This document shows, in pieces, positions 1-8,748 of a stretch of 26,997 bases of DNA. The stretch is from assembly GCA_910587655.1 (NCBI GenBank), contig CAJUND010000038.1, positions 1-26,997 on the forward strand. The letters are read 5' to 3'. This stretch comes from an uncultured Agathobacter sp. (GTDB lineage: Bacteria; Bacillota; Clostridia; Lachnospirales; Lachnospiraceae). Made by a program: the position numbers and the translations under genes. The stretch's first letter is position 1. Each line of letters begins with the position of its first letter. The notes below the pieces were generated by a model that was not told the origin of the DNA, searched no databases, and saw only the letters and a list, made by a program, of their open reading frames with translations.

Positions 1-559
1 GCTCTAAATTATCGTTTATCTGTTCATTTATTTTGATTTTATGGCGAATGATTTCCAATATATTAACAACCTTTTTCTGAATTTCTATCTTTGGCACTTC
101 AATTCCTATAGTTTGAAAAGTCGTTGTTGCACGAGCCAACGCAGGAACACCAACTTGAGAAGCGTTTGATAGTAATTTATGCTGACCGATTCTTGTATGA
201 AAATAATATACAAGATACTCTGGCAAAATTTTCTCATTACATCTTAATCTAAATTGGCTCTGAGAAATAACATATCTCTCATATTTAGATTCCTGAGGTA
301 TAAAAACAATTTGTCCTAAAGTTCCCCGATGAGTTACAATCACATCTCCTCTGTAAGCATTGGCTTTGCCTAATGAATCAGCCTTTTCTGCCGTAACATA
401 TCTAAACAAATCTTCTTTCAAAACAAAATCTGTTAAATTTTTACCATTCAATACCGGAATTCCACTATCCACAAAACATTCGACTTTTATATTTGATCCG
501 AACGGCCCCATTGATATTTCGGAAATCAGCTCAGATATTTTCATTTCATCAAATTTCAT
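1..559 (-). CDS. hsdS: Type I restriction-modification specificity subunit HsdS (partial, N-terminal part)
   Basis: The reading frame opens at the ATG at 557-559 and stays open to the left edge (186 codons), so the C-terminal half is outside the window. The product begins MKFDEMKISELISEIS and continues through one target-recognition domain (ISQSQFRLRC, about residue 100). It then enters the helical conserved region of HsdS, with a pattern like VPKIEIQKKVVNILEIIR followed by KIKINEQIND. HsdS proteins usually have two recognition domains separated by such helices and determine which bipartite DNA sequence HsdM methylates and HsdR cleaves. The start overlaps the end of hsdM by 11 bases, which indicates translational coupling. 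Family assignment is firm. The DNA target cannot be deduced. Confidence 0.9.
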   Translation of the reverse strand, partial: MKFDEMKISELISEISMGPFGSNIKVECFVDSGIPVLNGKNLTDFVLKEDLFRYVTAEKADSLGKANAYRGDVIVTHRGTLGQIVFIPQESKYERYVISQSQFRLRCNEKILPEYLVYYFHTRIGQHKLLSNASQVGVPALARATTTFQTIGIEVPKIEIQKKVVNILEIIRHKIKINEQINDNLE

Positions 560-2057
560 ACCCAATCGCCCCCAATTTCCTCCGTATCTCCTCCTCCAGT
601 TCATGCCCCTTTTCAAACAGCCCTGACAATTCCGAAGTAAGTCTTTTCATTTTCTCCTCAAACGGTTCCCCGTCATCCTCCTGTTCCTCAATCCCCACAT
701 ACCGCCCCGGTGTAAGAATATAATCCTGCTTTGCAATCGTCTCCAAGTCAGCCACTGCGCAGAACCCTTTCACATCTTCCAGCGTTCCATTCTGAAAATC
801 AGAAAATGTACTGGCAAGCTTTTCAATATCCTCTTCCGATAAATCGCGGTGCTTGCGGTCAACCATATGTCCCATTTTCCGCGCATCAATAAAAAGTATT
901 TTCCCTTTCTGCTGTTTATTTTTTGAAATAAACCATAAAGTAACCGGAATGGTTACGCTGTAAAATAGCTGTGTCGGCATTGCCACAATTCCTTCCACAA
1001 GGTCATCCTCGATAATCTTTTTACGAATCTCACCTTCACCGCTGGTCTGGGTGGAAAGCGCGCCGTTTGCCAGCACCAGACCGATTTTACCATTCGGGGC
1101 AAGATGATGAATCATATGCTGGATCCATGCATAGTTTGCATTTCCTGCAGGCGGGATACCATATTTCCACCGTTTGTCTTCCAACAGCTGGTCCTGATTC
1201 CATGGATGATAATTAAATGGCGGATTGGCAAGAATAAAATCCGCTTTTAATGTCGGATGAAGGTCATTGGTAAACGTGTCTGCATGGTATGGTCCAAAAT
1301 CTGCATCAATTCCCCGTATTGCCATATTCATTTTTGCCATCTTCCACGTATCCGGATTTGCCTCCTGACCATATACGGAAATTGCACCCCTTTTTCCATT
1401 ATGTGCCTGGATAAATTTCGCGCTCTGCACAAACATTCCCCCGGAACCACAGCAGCAGTCATACACACGGCAGTTTTCAAATGGTTTCAATATTGAAACC
1501 AGTGTTTTAACAATACTTGACGGCGTATAGAATTCCCCTCCGCCAACGCCCTCTTTTTCTGCAAACTGCGCGATACAGTATTCATATGTGCGTCCCAGCA
1601 AATCTTCATTTGACTCCGTATCACTCATATCAATATTGTTGGTGAAAATATCCACAACATCACCAAGCACCCTTTTATCCAGATCCGGACTTGCATAATT
1701 TTTCGGAAGGACATTTTTCAGGGATGGATTTTCCTTTTCAATTTCCCTCATGGCATCATCTATCACTGTACCAATTTCAGGTGTATGTGCTGCTGCCGCA
1801 ATAGTACTCCATCTTGCTTTTTCCGGTACAAAAAAGACATTTTCCATTGTGTAGGCATCCCGTTCGTCTTCAAATCCATCGCCTTCCTCCACAAGTTCTT
1901 GATATCTTCTTTCAAAGGCGCTTGATATATACCGTAAAAAAATAAGCCCTACTATAATCTTTCGGTATTCAGCCGCAGGAATATGTCCCCACAGTACGCA
2001 TGCTACATCCCATAACTGTTTCTCAAACCCAATATTGGCTTTTGTATTATCTGCCAT
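549..2057 (-). CDS. hsdM: Type I restriction-modification DNA methyltransferase subunit HsdM
   Basis: This is a 502-residue N6-adenine DNA methyltransferase, the modification subunit of a type I system. Visible parts are the N-terminal helical HsdM domain (LWDVACVLWGHIPAAEYRK), the FYTP segment near 177-180, SAM-binding motif I (DCCCGSGG near 200) and catalytic motif IV NPPF near 278. Length is normal for HsdM. An in-frame TTG three bases upstream could also be read as a start, but the ATG at 2055-2057 sits about 9 nt after a GGGAGGA ribosome site and is preferred. It follows the PD-(D/E)XK-like gene by about 24 bases and overlaps hsdS, so the three probably form one transcript. HsdR is not in the window and may lie beyond the left edge. 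Confidence 0.95.
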   Translation of the reverse strand: MADNTKANIGFEKQLWDVACVLWGHIPAAEYRKIIVGLIFLRYISSAFERRYQELVEEGDGFEDERDAYTMENVFFVPEKARWSTIAAAAHTPEIGTVIDDAMREIEKENPSLKNVLPKNYASPDLDKRVLGDVVDIFTNNIDMSDTESNEDLLGRTYEYCIAQFAEKEGVGGGEFYTPSSIVKTLVSILKPFENCRVYDCCCGSGGMFVQSAKFIQAHNGKRGAISVYGQEANPDTWKMAKMNMAIRGIDADFGPYHADTFTNDLHPTLKADFILANPPFNYHPWNQDQLLEDKRWKYGIPPAGNANYAWIQHMIHHLAPNGKIGLVLANGALSTQTSGEGEIRKKIIEDDLVEGIVAMPTQLFYSVTIPVTLWFISKNKQQKGKILFIDARKMGHMVDRKHRDLSEEDIEKLASTFSDFQNGTLEDVKGFCAVADLETIAKQDYILTPGRYVGIEEQEDDGEPFEEKMKRLTSELSGLFEKGHELEEEIRRKLGAIGYEI

Positions 2058-2081
2058 CAAAAAAGTCCTCCCTTTCCAGCC

Positions 2082-2918
2082 CTAATAACATATCACATTT
2101 TCTTCCACTTCCTTAATTATATCACCAGACACCTTTGATATATCAAGCAGATAAATTATGTTCAGTCTTGGATTAAATATCCCCAGCTTAGTAATTCCCT
2201 TATATATTTCCTGTCCGGAATGCTGTCCCATAATCCAGTACATAAGAAGCTGTAATGTATGCTTTGCCGCAGGCTTTGATTTTGTCACCTTAAAATCCCA
2301 TAAAGTATCTTTCGTAAGATAATCACCATCACCGGAATCGACAATTGCCGTATAACCTCCGAAACTGCCAGTATGCGTTTCTTTCACTCGTTCGCATTCT
2401 TCTTTATCAGCATCTGCCGGTTCAAATGTGAATCCATCCCTTACTACTGGCCCGTATTTTTCCCAGAATGCGGTACTGCGCTTTACAAATGTACGTATAT
2501 TTTGAATGGTATCTTTGTCCGGATTTATTTCATCATAACCCCTTCCCAGCATTGCGCCCTCTGGATTTCTGCGCCATGCATCGAACGTCACCAGTTTGCA
2601 GGCATTTATAATGGATACATCATCCAGTCCCCTGATTCCTTTCAAAAGTTCTTCCGCTCCATCAAGCGCTCCATTCATACCCAAATTTTCTGCAATCACA
2701 GCACCATGAACAGAAACAGCAAATGCATCCACCGCCTTATCTCCCATGGCAAACCTCGTCAGATAATCCACCGCCATACCAGTAATGGTTCCATGAATAT
2801 TTTCAACAGGATTTAATATAACCCCGTCATCCAGCTTAATCATTTCAAACTCAGATGGTTTCACATACCCACCCCTTGGCTGTTTTATCTGTCCAATTCT
2901 TACAGTAACAGATGACAT
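2082..2918 (-). CDS. Uncharacterised protein with a PD-(D/E)XK nuclease-like core, first gene of the hsd operon
   Basis: This is a 278-residue protein with no signal peptide or membrane segment. The C-terminal third shows a pattern typical of the PD-(D/E)XK superfamily: an acidic residue at D199 (GDGDYL), then DFK at 208-210 (TLWDFKVTKSK), then a QLLMYW helix with Q223 and Y227. This resembles the RecB/Cas4-like arrangement D...(D/E)xK...QxxxY. The N-terminal part (residues 1-150) has no recognised domain. It starts with a good AGGGGGG ribosome site and has its own promoter at 2972-3000. It precedes hsdM by about 24 bases, which suggests a role linked to the restriction-modification system. 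The nuclease assignment rests on motif reading only; catalytic activity is not established. Confidence 0.7.
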   Translation of the reverse strand: MSSVTVRIGQIKQPRGGYVKPSEFEMIKLDDGVILNPVENIHGTITGMAVDYLTRFAMGDKAVDAFAVSVHGAVIAENLGMNGALDGAEELLKGIRGLDDVSIINACKLVTFDAWRRNPEGAMLGRGYDEINPDKDTIQNIRTFVKRSTAFWEKYGPVVRDGFTFEPADADKEECERVKETHTGSFGGYTAIVDSGDGDYLTKDTLWDFKVTKSKPAAKHTLQLLMYWIMGQHSGQEIYKGITKLGIFNPRLNIIYLLDISKVSGDIIKEVEENVICY

Positions 2919-2971
2919 AACTCATCCCCCCTCTGTCCATAAAATCTGCATTCCTATAAACTTCCACTTTC

Positions 2972-3000
2972 ATTATAATTTATCTTCCCCCTCAAGTAAA
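2972..3000 (-). promoter_or_regulatory. Promoter of the PD-(D/E)XK/hsdM/hsdS operon
   Basis: On the minus strand a -35 box TTTACT (2995-3000) is followed by exactly 17 bases and a perfect -10 box TATAAT (2972-2977). It lies about 54 bases upstream of the first ATG, with an AGGGGGG ribosome site in between. The -35 box is non-optimal. Confidence 0.7.
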
Positions 3001-3032
3001 CATCCCCCACCCCCGTTTTCTTTTCACGTCAC

Positions 3033-3067
3033 AAAAAACAGCCGGAAACAGTCCCCCTGTTCCCGGC
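3033..3067 (-). terminator. Intrinsic terminator of the PTS operon
   Basis: Read on the minus strand, an 11-bp GC-rich stem (one G-U pair) with a five-base loop is followed by TG and six T residues. It lies about 55 bases past the ptsI stop codon. A second short inverted repeat, AATATCCC/GGGATATT, lies between it and ptsI at 3080-3097 and has no T tract. Confidence 0.9.
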
Positions 3068-3121
3068 ATCCATATTTGCAATATCCCTTGGGATATTACC
3101 TGCACAAACTGCACCGCAGCT

Positions 3122-4777
3122 TTATTCTTTTTCCCTTTTCTCCCTTCGATATTCCGAAACATCCGTCTCCCGCACAATCTTCCTCACCGGCAGAATCCGC
3201 CCCGGCGATACCGACAGCTCGTCCACGCCCATCTCCAGAAAATCCCGTGTAAGCGTAAGGTCCGCTCCAAGCTCGCCGCAGATGCCTGCCCAGATGCCCG
3301 CCTTGTGCGCGTTCTCCGTCACCATGCGGATCATTTCCAGAATCGCAGGGTGGTGGCTGTCATAAAAATCGTCCAGTTTTGAATTCTGGCGGTCGATTGC
3401 CAGTGTGTACTGCGTGAGGTCGTTGGTGCCGATACTAAAGAAGTCCACCTCTTTTGCCAGGCCTTCACTAATCATGACGGCCGCGGGTGTTTCAATCATT
3501 ACGCCCTCCGGCGGGTTGCCGTAGCTGATTCCCTGCGCGGTCAGCTCTGCTTTTACCTCCGCCATAATCTGTTTGATTTTATACACCTCCCAGAGGCTGG
3601 TAATCATCGGATACATAATCGCGATATTTCCAAACGCGCTGGCGCGTAACAGTGCGCGCAGCTGGGTTTTAAATATTTCCGGACGCGTCAGGCAGATACG
3701 GATGGCGCGGCAGCCGAGCGCCGGATTTTCTTCCTGTTCCATTTCAAAATAATCGCATTTTTTGTCTGCGCCGATATCCAGCGTCCGGATAATGACGCGC
3801 TTTCCTGCCATGGTTTCCGCAACCTTTTTATAGATTGCAAACTGTTCTTCCTCTGTCGGAAAATCCTCTGATTCCAGGTAAATAAATTCACTCCGGAAAA
3901 GCCCGATTCCGCCGGCATCATTCTGCAGGACTGTGGCAAGGTCTTTCATGTTTCCGATATTTGCGTAGAGCATAATTTTCTGCCCGTCAAGCGTCACATT
4001 CTCTTTGCCCTTTAAGGTCTGTAACAGCTCCTTCTGTTCCTCTTCCTTACTTTTCTGCGCCTGCATTTCTGCCAGAAAATCCTCATCCGGTTCTACATAA
4101 ATACAGCCCTTTGCGCCGTCCACGACCGCCATTTTACCGTCCAGTGTTTCATCAAGGGAAATGCCTGTCTGGACCAGTGCCGGAATCCCCATGGTGCGCG
4201 CCAGAATCGCAGTGTGGGAATTTAAGGAGCCGTGCACCGTTACAAAGGACAGTACCTTCTCCTTGTCCATCTGCACCGTTTCAGACGGGGCAAGGTCATC
4301 CGCCAGCACAATGACCGGCTCGTTCGACTGGATTCCACCGGCTGCGCCGCCGCTTAACACCGTAATCAGACGTTCGGAAATATCCTTCACATCCGCCGCG
4401 CGCCCCCTCATGTAATCGTCATCCATTGCCGCAAACATCTGTGCAAAATTATCCCCCGTGACTGCCACTGCATACTCCGCATTGACGGTCTGCGTATCAA
4501 TGATGTTTTCCACGGACTCCACAAAATCATCGTCCTCCAGCATCATCTGGTGCACCTCAAAAACTGCTGCGTTTTCCTCCCCGACTTCCTGCAGCGCCTT
4601 TTCGTAAAGCGCCTGCAGCTGCTCCATGGTCTCTTTGGAAGCCGCGCGGTATCTGTTCTTTTCTTGCTCTGTATCGTCTGTCCTGATTCGCCTGACCTGC
4701 TGTTCCCCTTTCTGGTAAACGTAGATTTTTCCGATGGCGATTCCGCCAAACACGCTTTTTCCGTTAAAAACCTCCAT
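3122..4777 (-). CDS. ptsI: PTS Enzyme I (phosphoenolpyruvate-protein phosphotransferase)
   Basis: Enzyme I takes phosphate from phosphoenolpyruvate and passes it to HPr. The 551-residue product (slightly shorter than the usual 570-580) has the N-terminal HPr-binding region and the phosphohistidine segment with H188 in LNSHTAILAR. It also has the PEP-binding TIM barrel, with IGTNDLTQYTLAIDR, and the C-terminal GICGEL cysteine motif. The sequence before the active histidine reads VHGSLNSH instead of the common GGxxSH, a mild deviation. It starts at the ATG at 4775-4777 behind an AGGGGG ribosome site, 44 bases after ptsH. As the last gene of a sugar PTS operon rather than part of a stand-alone ptsHI locus, it is probably a dedicated or second Enzyme I. 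Confidence 0.95.
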   Translation of the reverse strand: MEVFNGKSVFGGIAIGKIYVYQKGEQQVRRIRTDDTEQEKNRYRAASKETMEQLQALYEKALQEVGEENAAVFEVHQMMLEDDDFVESVENIIDTQTVNAEYAVAVTGDNFAQMFAAMDDDYMRGRAADVKDISERLITVLSGGAAGGIQSNEPVIVLADDLAPSETVQMDKEKVLSFVTVHGSLNSHTAILARTMGIPALVQTGISLDETLDGKMAVVDGAKGCIYVEPDEDFLAEMQAQKSKEEEQKELLQTLKGKENVTLDGQKIMLYANIGNMKDLATVLQNDAGGIGLFRSEFIYLESEDFPTEEEQFAIYKKVAETMAGKRVIIRTLDIGADKKCDYFEMEQEENPALGCRAIRICLTRPEIFKTQLRALLRASAFGNIAIMYPMITSLWEVYKIKQIMAEVKAELTAQGISYGNPPEGVMIETPAAVMISEGLAKEVDFFSIGTNDLTQYTLAIDRQNSKLDDFYDSHHPAILEMIRMVTENAHKAGIWAGICGELGADLTLTRDFLEMGVDELSVSPGRILPVRKIVRETDVSEYRREKREKE

Positions 4778-4821
4778 ACATCTGCCCCCTTATTGTCTGA
4801 ACACCAGTTTATGCGGCTTTC

Positions 4822-5079
4822 CTATAAATTCTCCTGCATAAACTTCATGATACCCTCAAATGCAGCTTCCTCATCTTCCCCTTCCACTGTAATGGTTACC
4901 TCGTTGCCGTTTTTAACGCCAAGTCCCATGATTCCGAAAATCTTTTTGCAGTCCCCGCTTTTGCCGTCTTTTGCAATTTTAATGGTACTGGAATAGTTTT
5001 TTGCCGCCTTTACCAGCTCTCCTGCCGGGCGTGCATGGATTCCTTCCGTGTCTGTGATAACGTAAGTAAATTCCTTCAT
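4822..5079 (-). CDS. ptsH: HPr-family phosphocarrier protein lacking regulatory Ser46
   Basis: An 85-residue HPr. The phosphorylatable histidine is present at H15 in GIHARPAGELVKAA, so it can relay phosphate from Enzyme I to the EIIA domain encoded upstream. The second hallmark, Ser46 (LKSIMGVM in Bacillus subtilis HPr), is replaced by lysine here: K46 in CKKIFGIM. Ser46 is the target of HPr kinase/phosphorylase, and the phosphorylated form co-represses through CcpA in Firmicutes. This HPr should therefore do transport without joining that circuit. The gene sits between fruK and ptsI in the same operon, with a GGAGG ribosome site. Family certain; loss of regulation is inferred from the residue. 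Confidence 0.95.
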   Translation of the reverse strand: MKEFTYVITDTEGIHARPAGELVKAAKNYSSTIKIAKDGKSGDCKKIFGIMGLGVKNGNEVTITVEGEDEEAAFEGIMKFMQENL

Positions 5080-5101
5080 AGTAAGTACCTCCTTTTGTCT
5101 G

Positions 5102-6022
5102 TTAATTCATTTTTCTCACTTCGCATTTTTCGTAAACGGCTTCCACCTCCGGCTTCGTTGCAAGGCTGTCTGAAAAAGCGCTTGCGCTTCCCGTGGAAAC
5201 CCCCATACGAAATGCATGTTCATAACTCTTTTTTTCTGTCCATCCGGTAATAAAACCTGCCACCATGGAATCCCCGGCGCCTACCGAATTTTTCAGTTCC
5301 CCTTTTGGTGCGTCCGCCATATAAACTTCTCCGGTTTCACTTACCAGCACGGCGCCCTGTCCGCCCATGGAAACGAGCACGTTTTTTGCCCCCTGTTCCT
5401 GGAGCTTCTTGGCATAGGAAACCACCTGTTCCTTTGTTTTAAGTTCCACCCCGAAAAGTTCTCCCAGCTCATGGTTGTTCGGCTTAATTAAAAACGGGTG
5501 GTGTTTTAACACATTTACCAGAAGCTCCCCGGTTGCATCCACAACGGAAAGAATATTTCTTTGGTCCAGCCGTTTTAAAATATCCTGGTAAATATCGTCC
5601 GGCATGGACTTTGGTATGCTGCCCGCCAGTACAAGGACGTCACCTGCCGCCAGCCGGTCAAGCCGTGCCAGAAGCTGTTTTAACTCCTCTGGTCCGATTT
5701 CCGGTCCCATACCGTTAATCTCTGTTCCGTCAATGTTTTTCAGCTTTACATTGATTCTGGAAATCCCTGCGGGAACCTTGATAAAATCAGTCTGCACGCC
5801 GTCCGCTTCCAGACGCTTTGCAATTTCCTCCCCCGTAAATCCGGCGGTAAACCCAAGCGCCGTACTGTCCAGACCGAGCTGCTTTAATACGATGGAAACA
5901 TTAATTCCCTTTCCCCCCGCAAACATAAGCTCCGAGCTTGTACGGTTTGTCATTCCCAGCTGGAAATCAGGAACCGAAACAATATAATCCAGCGACGGAT
6001 TAAACGTAACTGTATAAATCAT
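5102..6022 (-). CDS. fruK: 1-phosphofructokinase (PfkB/ribokinase family)
   Basis: A 306-residue cytoplasmic sugar kinase of the FruK/LacC subgroup, normal in length. It opens with MIYTVTFNPSLDYIV, has the FAGGKGINVS substrate-binding segment near 34-43 and GxGD-type catalytic motif GAGDSMVAGF with D251. FruK converts fructose-1-phosphate to fructose-1,6-bisphosphate; relatives act on tagatose-6-phosphate. It follows the EIICBA gene by 32 bases behind a GGAGGGG ribosome site and precedes ptsH by 22 bases. Its place in a mannitol-type rather than fructose-type PTS operon is unusual and suggests that the pathway passes through a ketose-1-phosphate. Substrate is inferred. Confidence 0.88.
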   Translation of the reverse strand: MIYTVTFNPSLDYIVSVPDFQLGMTNRTSSELMFAGGKGINVSIVLKQLGLDSTALGFTAGFTGEEIAKRLEADGVQTDFIKVPAGISRINVKLKNIDGTEINGMGPEIGPEELKQLLARLDRLAAGDVLVLAGSIPKSMPDDIYQDILKRLDQRNILSVVDATGELLVNVLKHHPFLIKPNNHELGELFGVELKTKEQVVSYAKKLQEQGAKNVLVSMGGQGAVLVSETGEVYMADAPKGELKNSVGAGDSMVAGFITGWTEKKSYEHAFRMGVSTGSASAFSDSLATKPEVEAVYEKCEVRKMN

Positions 6023-6054
6023 GTCACCCCTCCTTTCATTTGCTGCAAAAAACC

Positions 6055-7905
6055 TTATGTTAATTTAGAAAGTACCCAGTCCGTATCCGCGGTTGTTTTG
6101 AGCGTTTCCAGCAGCTCCTCATCCTCAAGCATCTCACAGATTTTTGCCAGCAAATCCAGATGCTCGTCCCCGATTCCGGCAATGCCGAATACCAGCTGCG
6201 CTTTTTCATCCCCGAATTCCACACCGTCCGGATACTGCAGCAGAACAATTCCCGTCTTTTTCACCGTACCTTTTGCCTGCGTTGTTCCATGCGGAATTGC
6301 AACTCCCATGCCCATATAGGTTGTAACAATTTTTTCACGCTCCTGCATGGCGTCTGCATACGAAGAATCCACGTAACCAAGCTCTGCAAGCAGTTCTCCT
6401 GCTGCCTGAATTGCCTCCTCCTTCGTAACCGGAGTCTGGTTCAGCCGGATTCCCTCTGCCACTATTACTTGTTTCTTTTCTGGTTCCGCCGGAGTTTCTG
6501 CTGCCGGTTTTTCCGTTTCTTCTGCTGCAGTTTCCGCTGCCAGCTCCCCGTAAAGAACGTCCAGGTTCGGGTCGCTTAAGAAATTTCCAATCGTAATAAT
6601 CTCTGCCTGCGGCGCGGATTTTTTCGCACGTTCCGCAAGTGTTACCTGCACCACCGCAATATCGCAGTCCGACGGAATGTTGTCCACCGAAGTATTCGTC
6701 ACTTTGATATCCGGCCTGACAGCTTCCAGCCGTTTACGGAATTTTGTCGCGCCCATGGCAGAGGAACCCATACCTGCATCACAGGCAAAAATAATCTTTT
6801 TGACACCGGCTGTATCTCCAATCTGTACCGGGGTCTGCCCCTTTGCCTCCGCCTTTCTGGCTGCCATTTCGCTTTGTGCATCCTCCAGGCTCTTTCCGCC
6901 CGCCATTTTCACAACCGGAACCGAAATCACAAATGATATCGCGGCTGAAAGAACGACGCCGACAATTACTTTCCACATATCGCTTCCCGGCGTCATCATC
7001 AGATATGCAATGATGGAGCCCGGTGAAGCAGGTCCCCGGAGTCCGCATCCGGTCAGGTTAAACCAGAAAATGGCTGCCATATTTCCGACAATCGGTGCGA
7101 TAATTACAAGCGGGTTCATCAGTATGTACGGAAAATAAATCTCATGGATTCCTCCAAACAGGTGGATAATCACGGCGCCCGGTGCGGACTGTCTTGTTGT
7201 TTTATCCTTACAGAAAAACATATAGGCAAGCAGTACGCCAAGACCAGGTCCGGGATTTGGCTCCAGCATGTACATAATGGATTTTCCAAGCTCATTCGCC
7301 TGCCCCGTTGCAATCGGGGTAAAAATTCCATGGTTAATCGCATTGTTTAAAAACAGCACTTTTGCCGGTTCAATAAAGATGGAAACGAGCGGAAGCAGTC
7401 CATGATTGACCAGAAATGTAACTCCTGCGGATAAAATTGCAAGAATAAGGCTCATAAACGGACCAATCGCCACATAACCGAGCAGCGCGAGAACCAGTCC
7501 CATAATACCTGCGGAAAAGTTGTTAATTAACATCTCAAACCCGGCAGGCATCCGGTTTTCCATAAATTTGTCAAACTGCTTAATACAGAATCCGCCAAGC
7601 GGTCCCATTACCATTGCCGCCATCAGCATGGTAATCTCGGTATTGCTCATAATTGCCCCGACAACGGCAATCGCGCCAACCACCTGACCTCTGTCCCCGC
7701 CGGTCATTTTTCCGCCCGTTCCGGCAATCAGAATCGGAATCAGGTAGGTAAGCATCGGTGATACCATGGTACTGAAATTTTTATTCGGTATCCATCCGGT
7801 ATCTATAAACAGTGCGGCAAGAAAGCCAAATGCAATCAGCGCACCGATGTTCGGCATAACCATTGCCGATAAAAACTTCCCAAATTTCTGTACCTTGTTT
7901 TTCAT
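6055..7905 (-). CDS. mtlA: PTS mannitol-type EIICBA transporter (single-chain fusion)
   Basis: A 616-residue membrane permease importing and phosphorylating a hexitol. Residues 1-335 are the EIIC domain and closely follow mannitol permeases: VMPNIGALIAFG at the start, GGIHEIYFPY near 251-260 and PASPGSI near 292-298. The EIIB domain follows, with active cysteine C375 in FACDAGMGSS. After a Glu/Ala/Pro linker (about 455-480) comes an EIIA domain with H539 in GVAIPHGTTQAK. This three-domain order matches E. coli MtlA rather than the split Gram-positive forms. The GAGGAGGG ribosome site fits the ATG at 7903-7905. Mannitol is the best substrate guess; another hexitol is possible because no mtlD is present nearby. 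Confidence 0.9.
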   Translation of the reverse strand: MKNKVQKFGKFLSAMVMPNIGALIAFGFLAALFIDTGWIPNKNFSTMVSPMLTYLIPILIAGTGGKMTGGDRGQVVGAIAVVGAIMSNTEITMLMAAMVMGPLGGFCIKQFDKFMENRMPAGFEMLINNFSAGIMGLVLALLGYVAIGPFMSLILAILSAGVTFLVNHGLLPLVSIFIEPAKVLFLNNAINHGIFTPIATGQANELGKSIMYMLEPNPGPGLGVLLAYMFFCKDKTTRQSAPGAVIIHLFGGIHEIYFPYILMNPLVIIAPIVGNMAAIFWFNLTGCGLRGPASPGSIIAYLMMTPGSDMWKVIVGVVLSAAISFVISVPVVKMAGGKSLEDAQSEMAARKAEAKGQTPVQIGDTAGVKKIIFACDAGMGSSAMGATKFRKRLEAVRPDIKVTNTSVDNIPSDCDIAVVQVTLAERAKKSAPQAEIITIGNFLSDPNLDVLYGELAAETAAEETEKPAAETPAEPEKKQVIVAEGIRLNQTPVTKEEAIQAAGELLAELGYVDSSYADAMQEREKIVTTYMGMGVAIPHGTTQAKGTVKKTGIVLLQYPDGVEFGDEKAQLVFGIAGIGDEHLDLLAKICEMLEDEELLETLKTTADTDWVLSKLT

Positions 7906-7964
7906 AGAAAAACCCTCCTCTTTTGAACATCAGCAATACAGAAATTACAGAGCTTTTTTTATTT

Positions 7965-8726
7965 TTAATAAACGGCTACATTGTGAAGCCTGCAGTCCAT
8001 CAGAAAATCCTTTGGCAGGTTTCCGTCGGATACGATGATGTCAATATCCTCCAGTCCGCAGATGGAATAGGTGCCCCTGACGCCCAGCTTCGTGGAATCC
8101 ATCAGGACAATCACCTGCCCTGCCTGGCGGATTGCCGTGCGTTTTAACACCGCTTCCTCACTGTTGCCGCAGGTAAACCCGGTTTCCTTTGTATAATTCG
8201 TAATCCCCAGAAATGTCTGCTGGAAGTTTACCCTCTCCAGCTCCTGGACAACGGAGGTGCCGTAGACACTGATACTGTAGCGGTTCAGTCTTCCCCCCGG
8301 AATCACCACCTCCGGCTCTGACAGCTTTGCAAGCTCCGTTGCACAGCTTAACCCGGTCGTGTAGATTAAGTTTGACTGGTTGGGAAAACAGCGCGCCATC
8401 TCTGTCGTTGTGCTTCCCGAATCCAGAAACACCGCCGTGTTCGGTTCCAGTATCTTTACTGCCTTTCTTGCAATTTCTTCTTTTTCCGTCAGGTTCCGTA
8501 TGGCGCGTTTTGTCAGATAGTCGTCCGTACCGATTACCATACGCACGGATTTTGCCCCCCCGTGTATCCGCACAATCTTTTTTTCCTGGTCCAGTACCTT
8601 AAGATCCGTACGCAGCGTCATTTCAGAAACATCCGGAAAAGCCTCCTTAATCTGTGAAAACCGTACATATTCATTCTGGTTTACCAGCTCTGTAATCTGG
8701 TTTCTGCGTGTCTCCATTGCATCCAT
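7965..8726 (-). CDS. DeoR/GlpR-family transcriptional regulator of the hexitol PTS operon
   Basis: A 253-residue repressor-type protein. The N-terminal winged helix-turn-helix includes SEMTLRTDLKVLDQEKKI and the C-terminal effector domain contains FLDSGSTTTEMAR, the sugar-phosphate pocket typical of the family. An in-frame ATG 33 bases upstream exists, but the ATG at 8724-8726 directly follows a GGGGGGAAG ribosome site and fits family N-termini, so it is preferred. The gene lies inside the operon, between the dehydrogenase and the EIICBA genes, so it is probably autoregulatory. Its likely operators are the 20-bp-spaced repeats at 10198-10227. The effector is probably the phosphorylated sugar; that is inferred from the family. 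Confidence 0.9.
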   Translation of the reverse strand: MDAMETRRNQITELVNQNEYVRFSQIKEAFPDVSEMTLRTDLKVLDQEKKIVRIHGGAKSVRMVIGTDDYLTKRAIRNLTEKEEIARKAVKILEPNTAVFLDSGSTTTEMARCFPNQSNLIYTTGLSCATELAKLSEPEVVIPGGRLNRYSISVYGTSVVQELERVNFQQTFLGITNYTKETGFTCGNSEEAVLKRTAIRQAGQVIVLMDSTKLGVRGTYSICGLEDIDIIVSDGNLPKDFLMDCRLHNVAVY

Positions 8727-8748
8727 AAATCTTCCCCCCATGAACATC

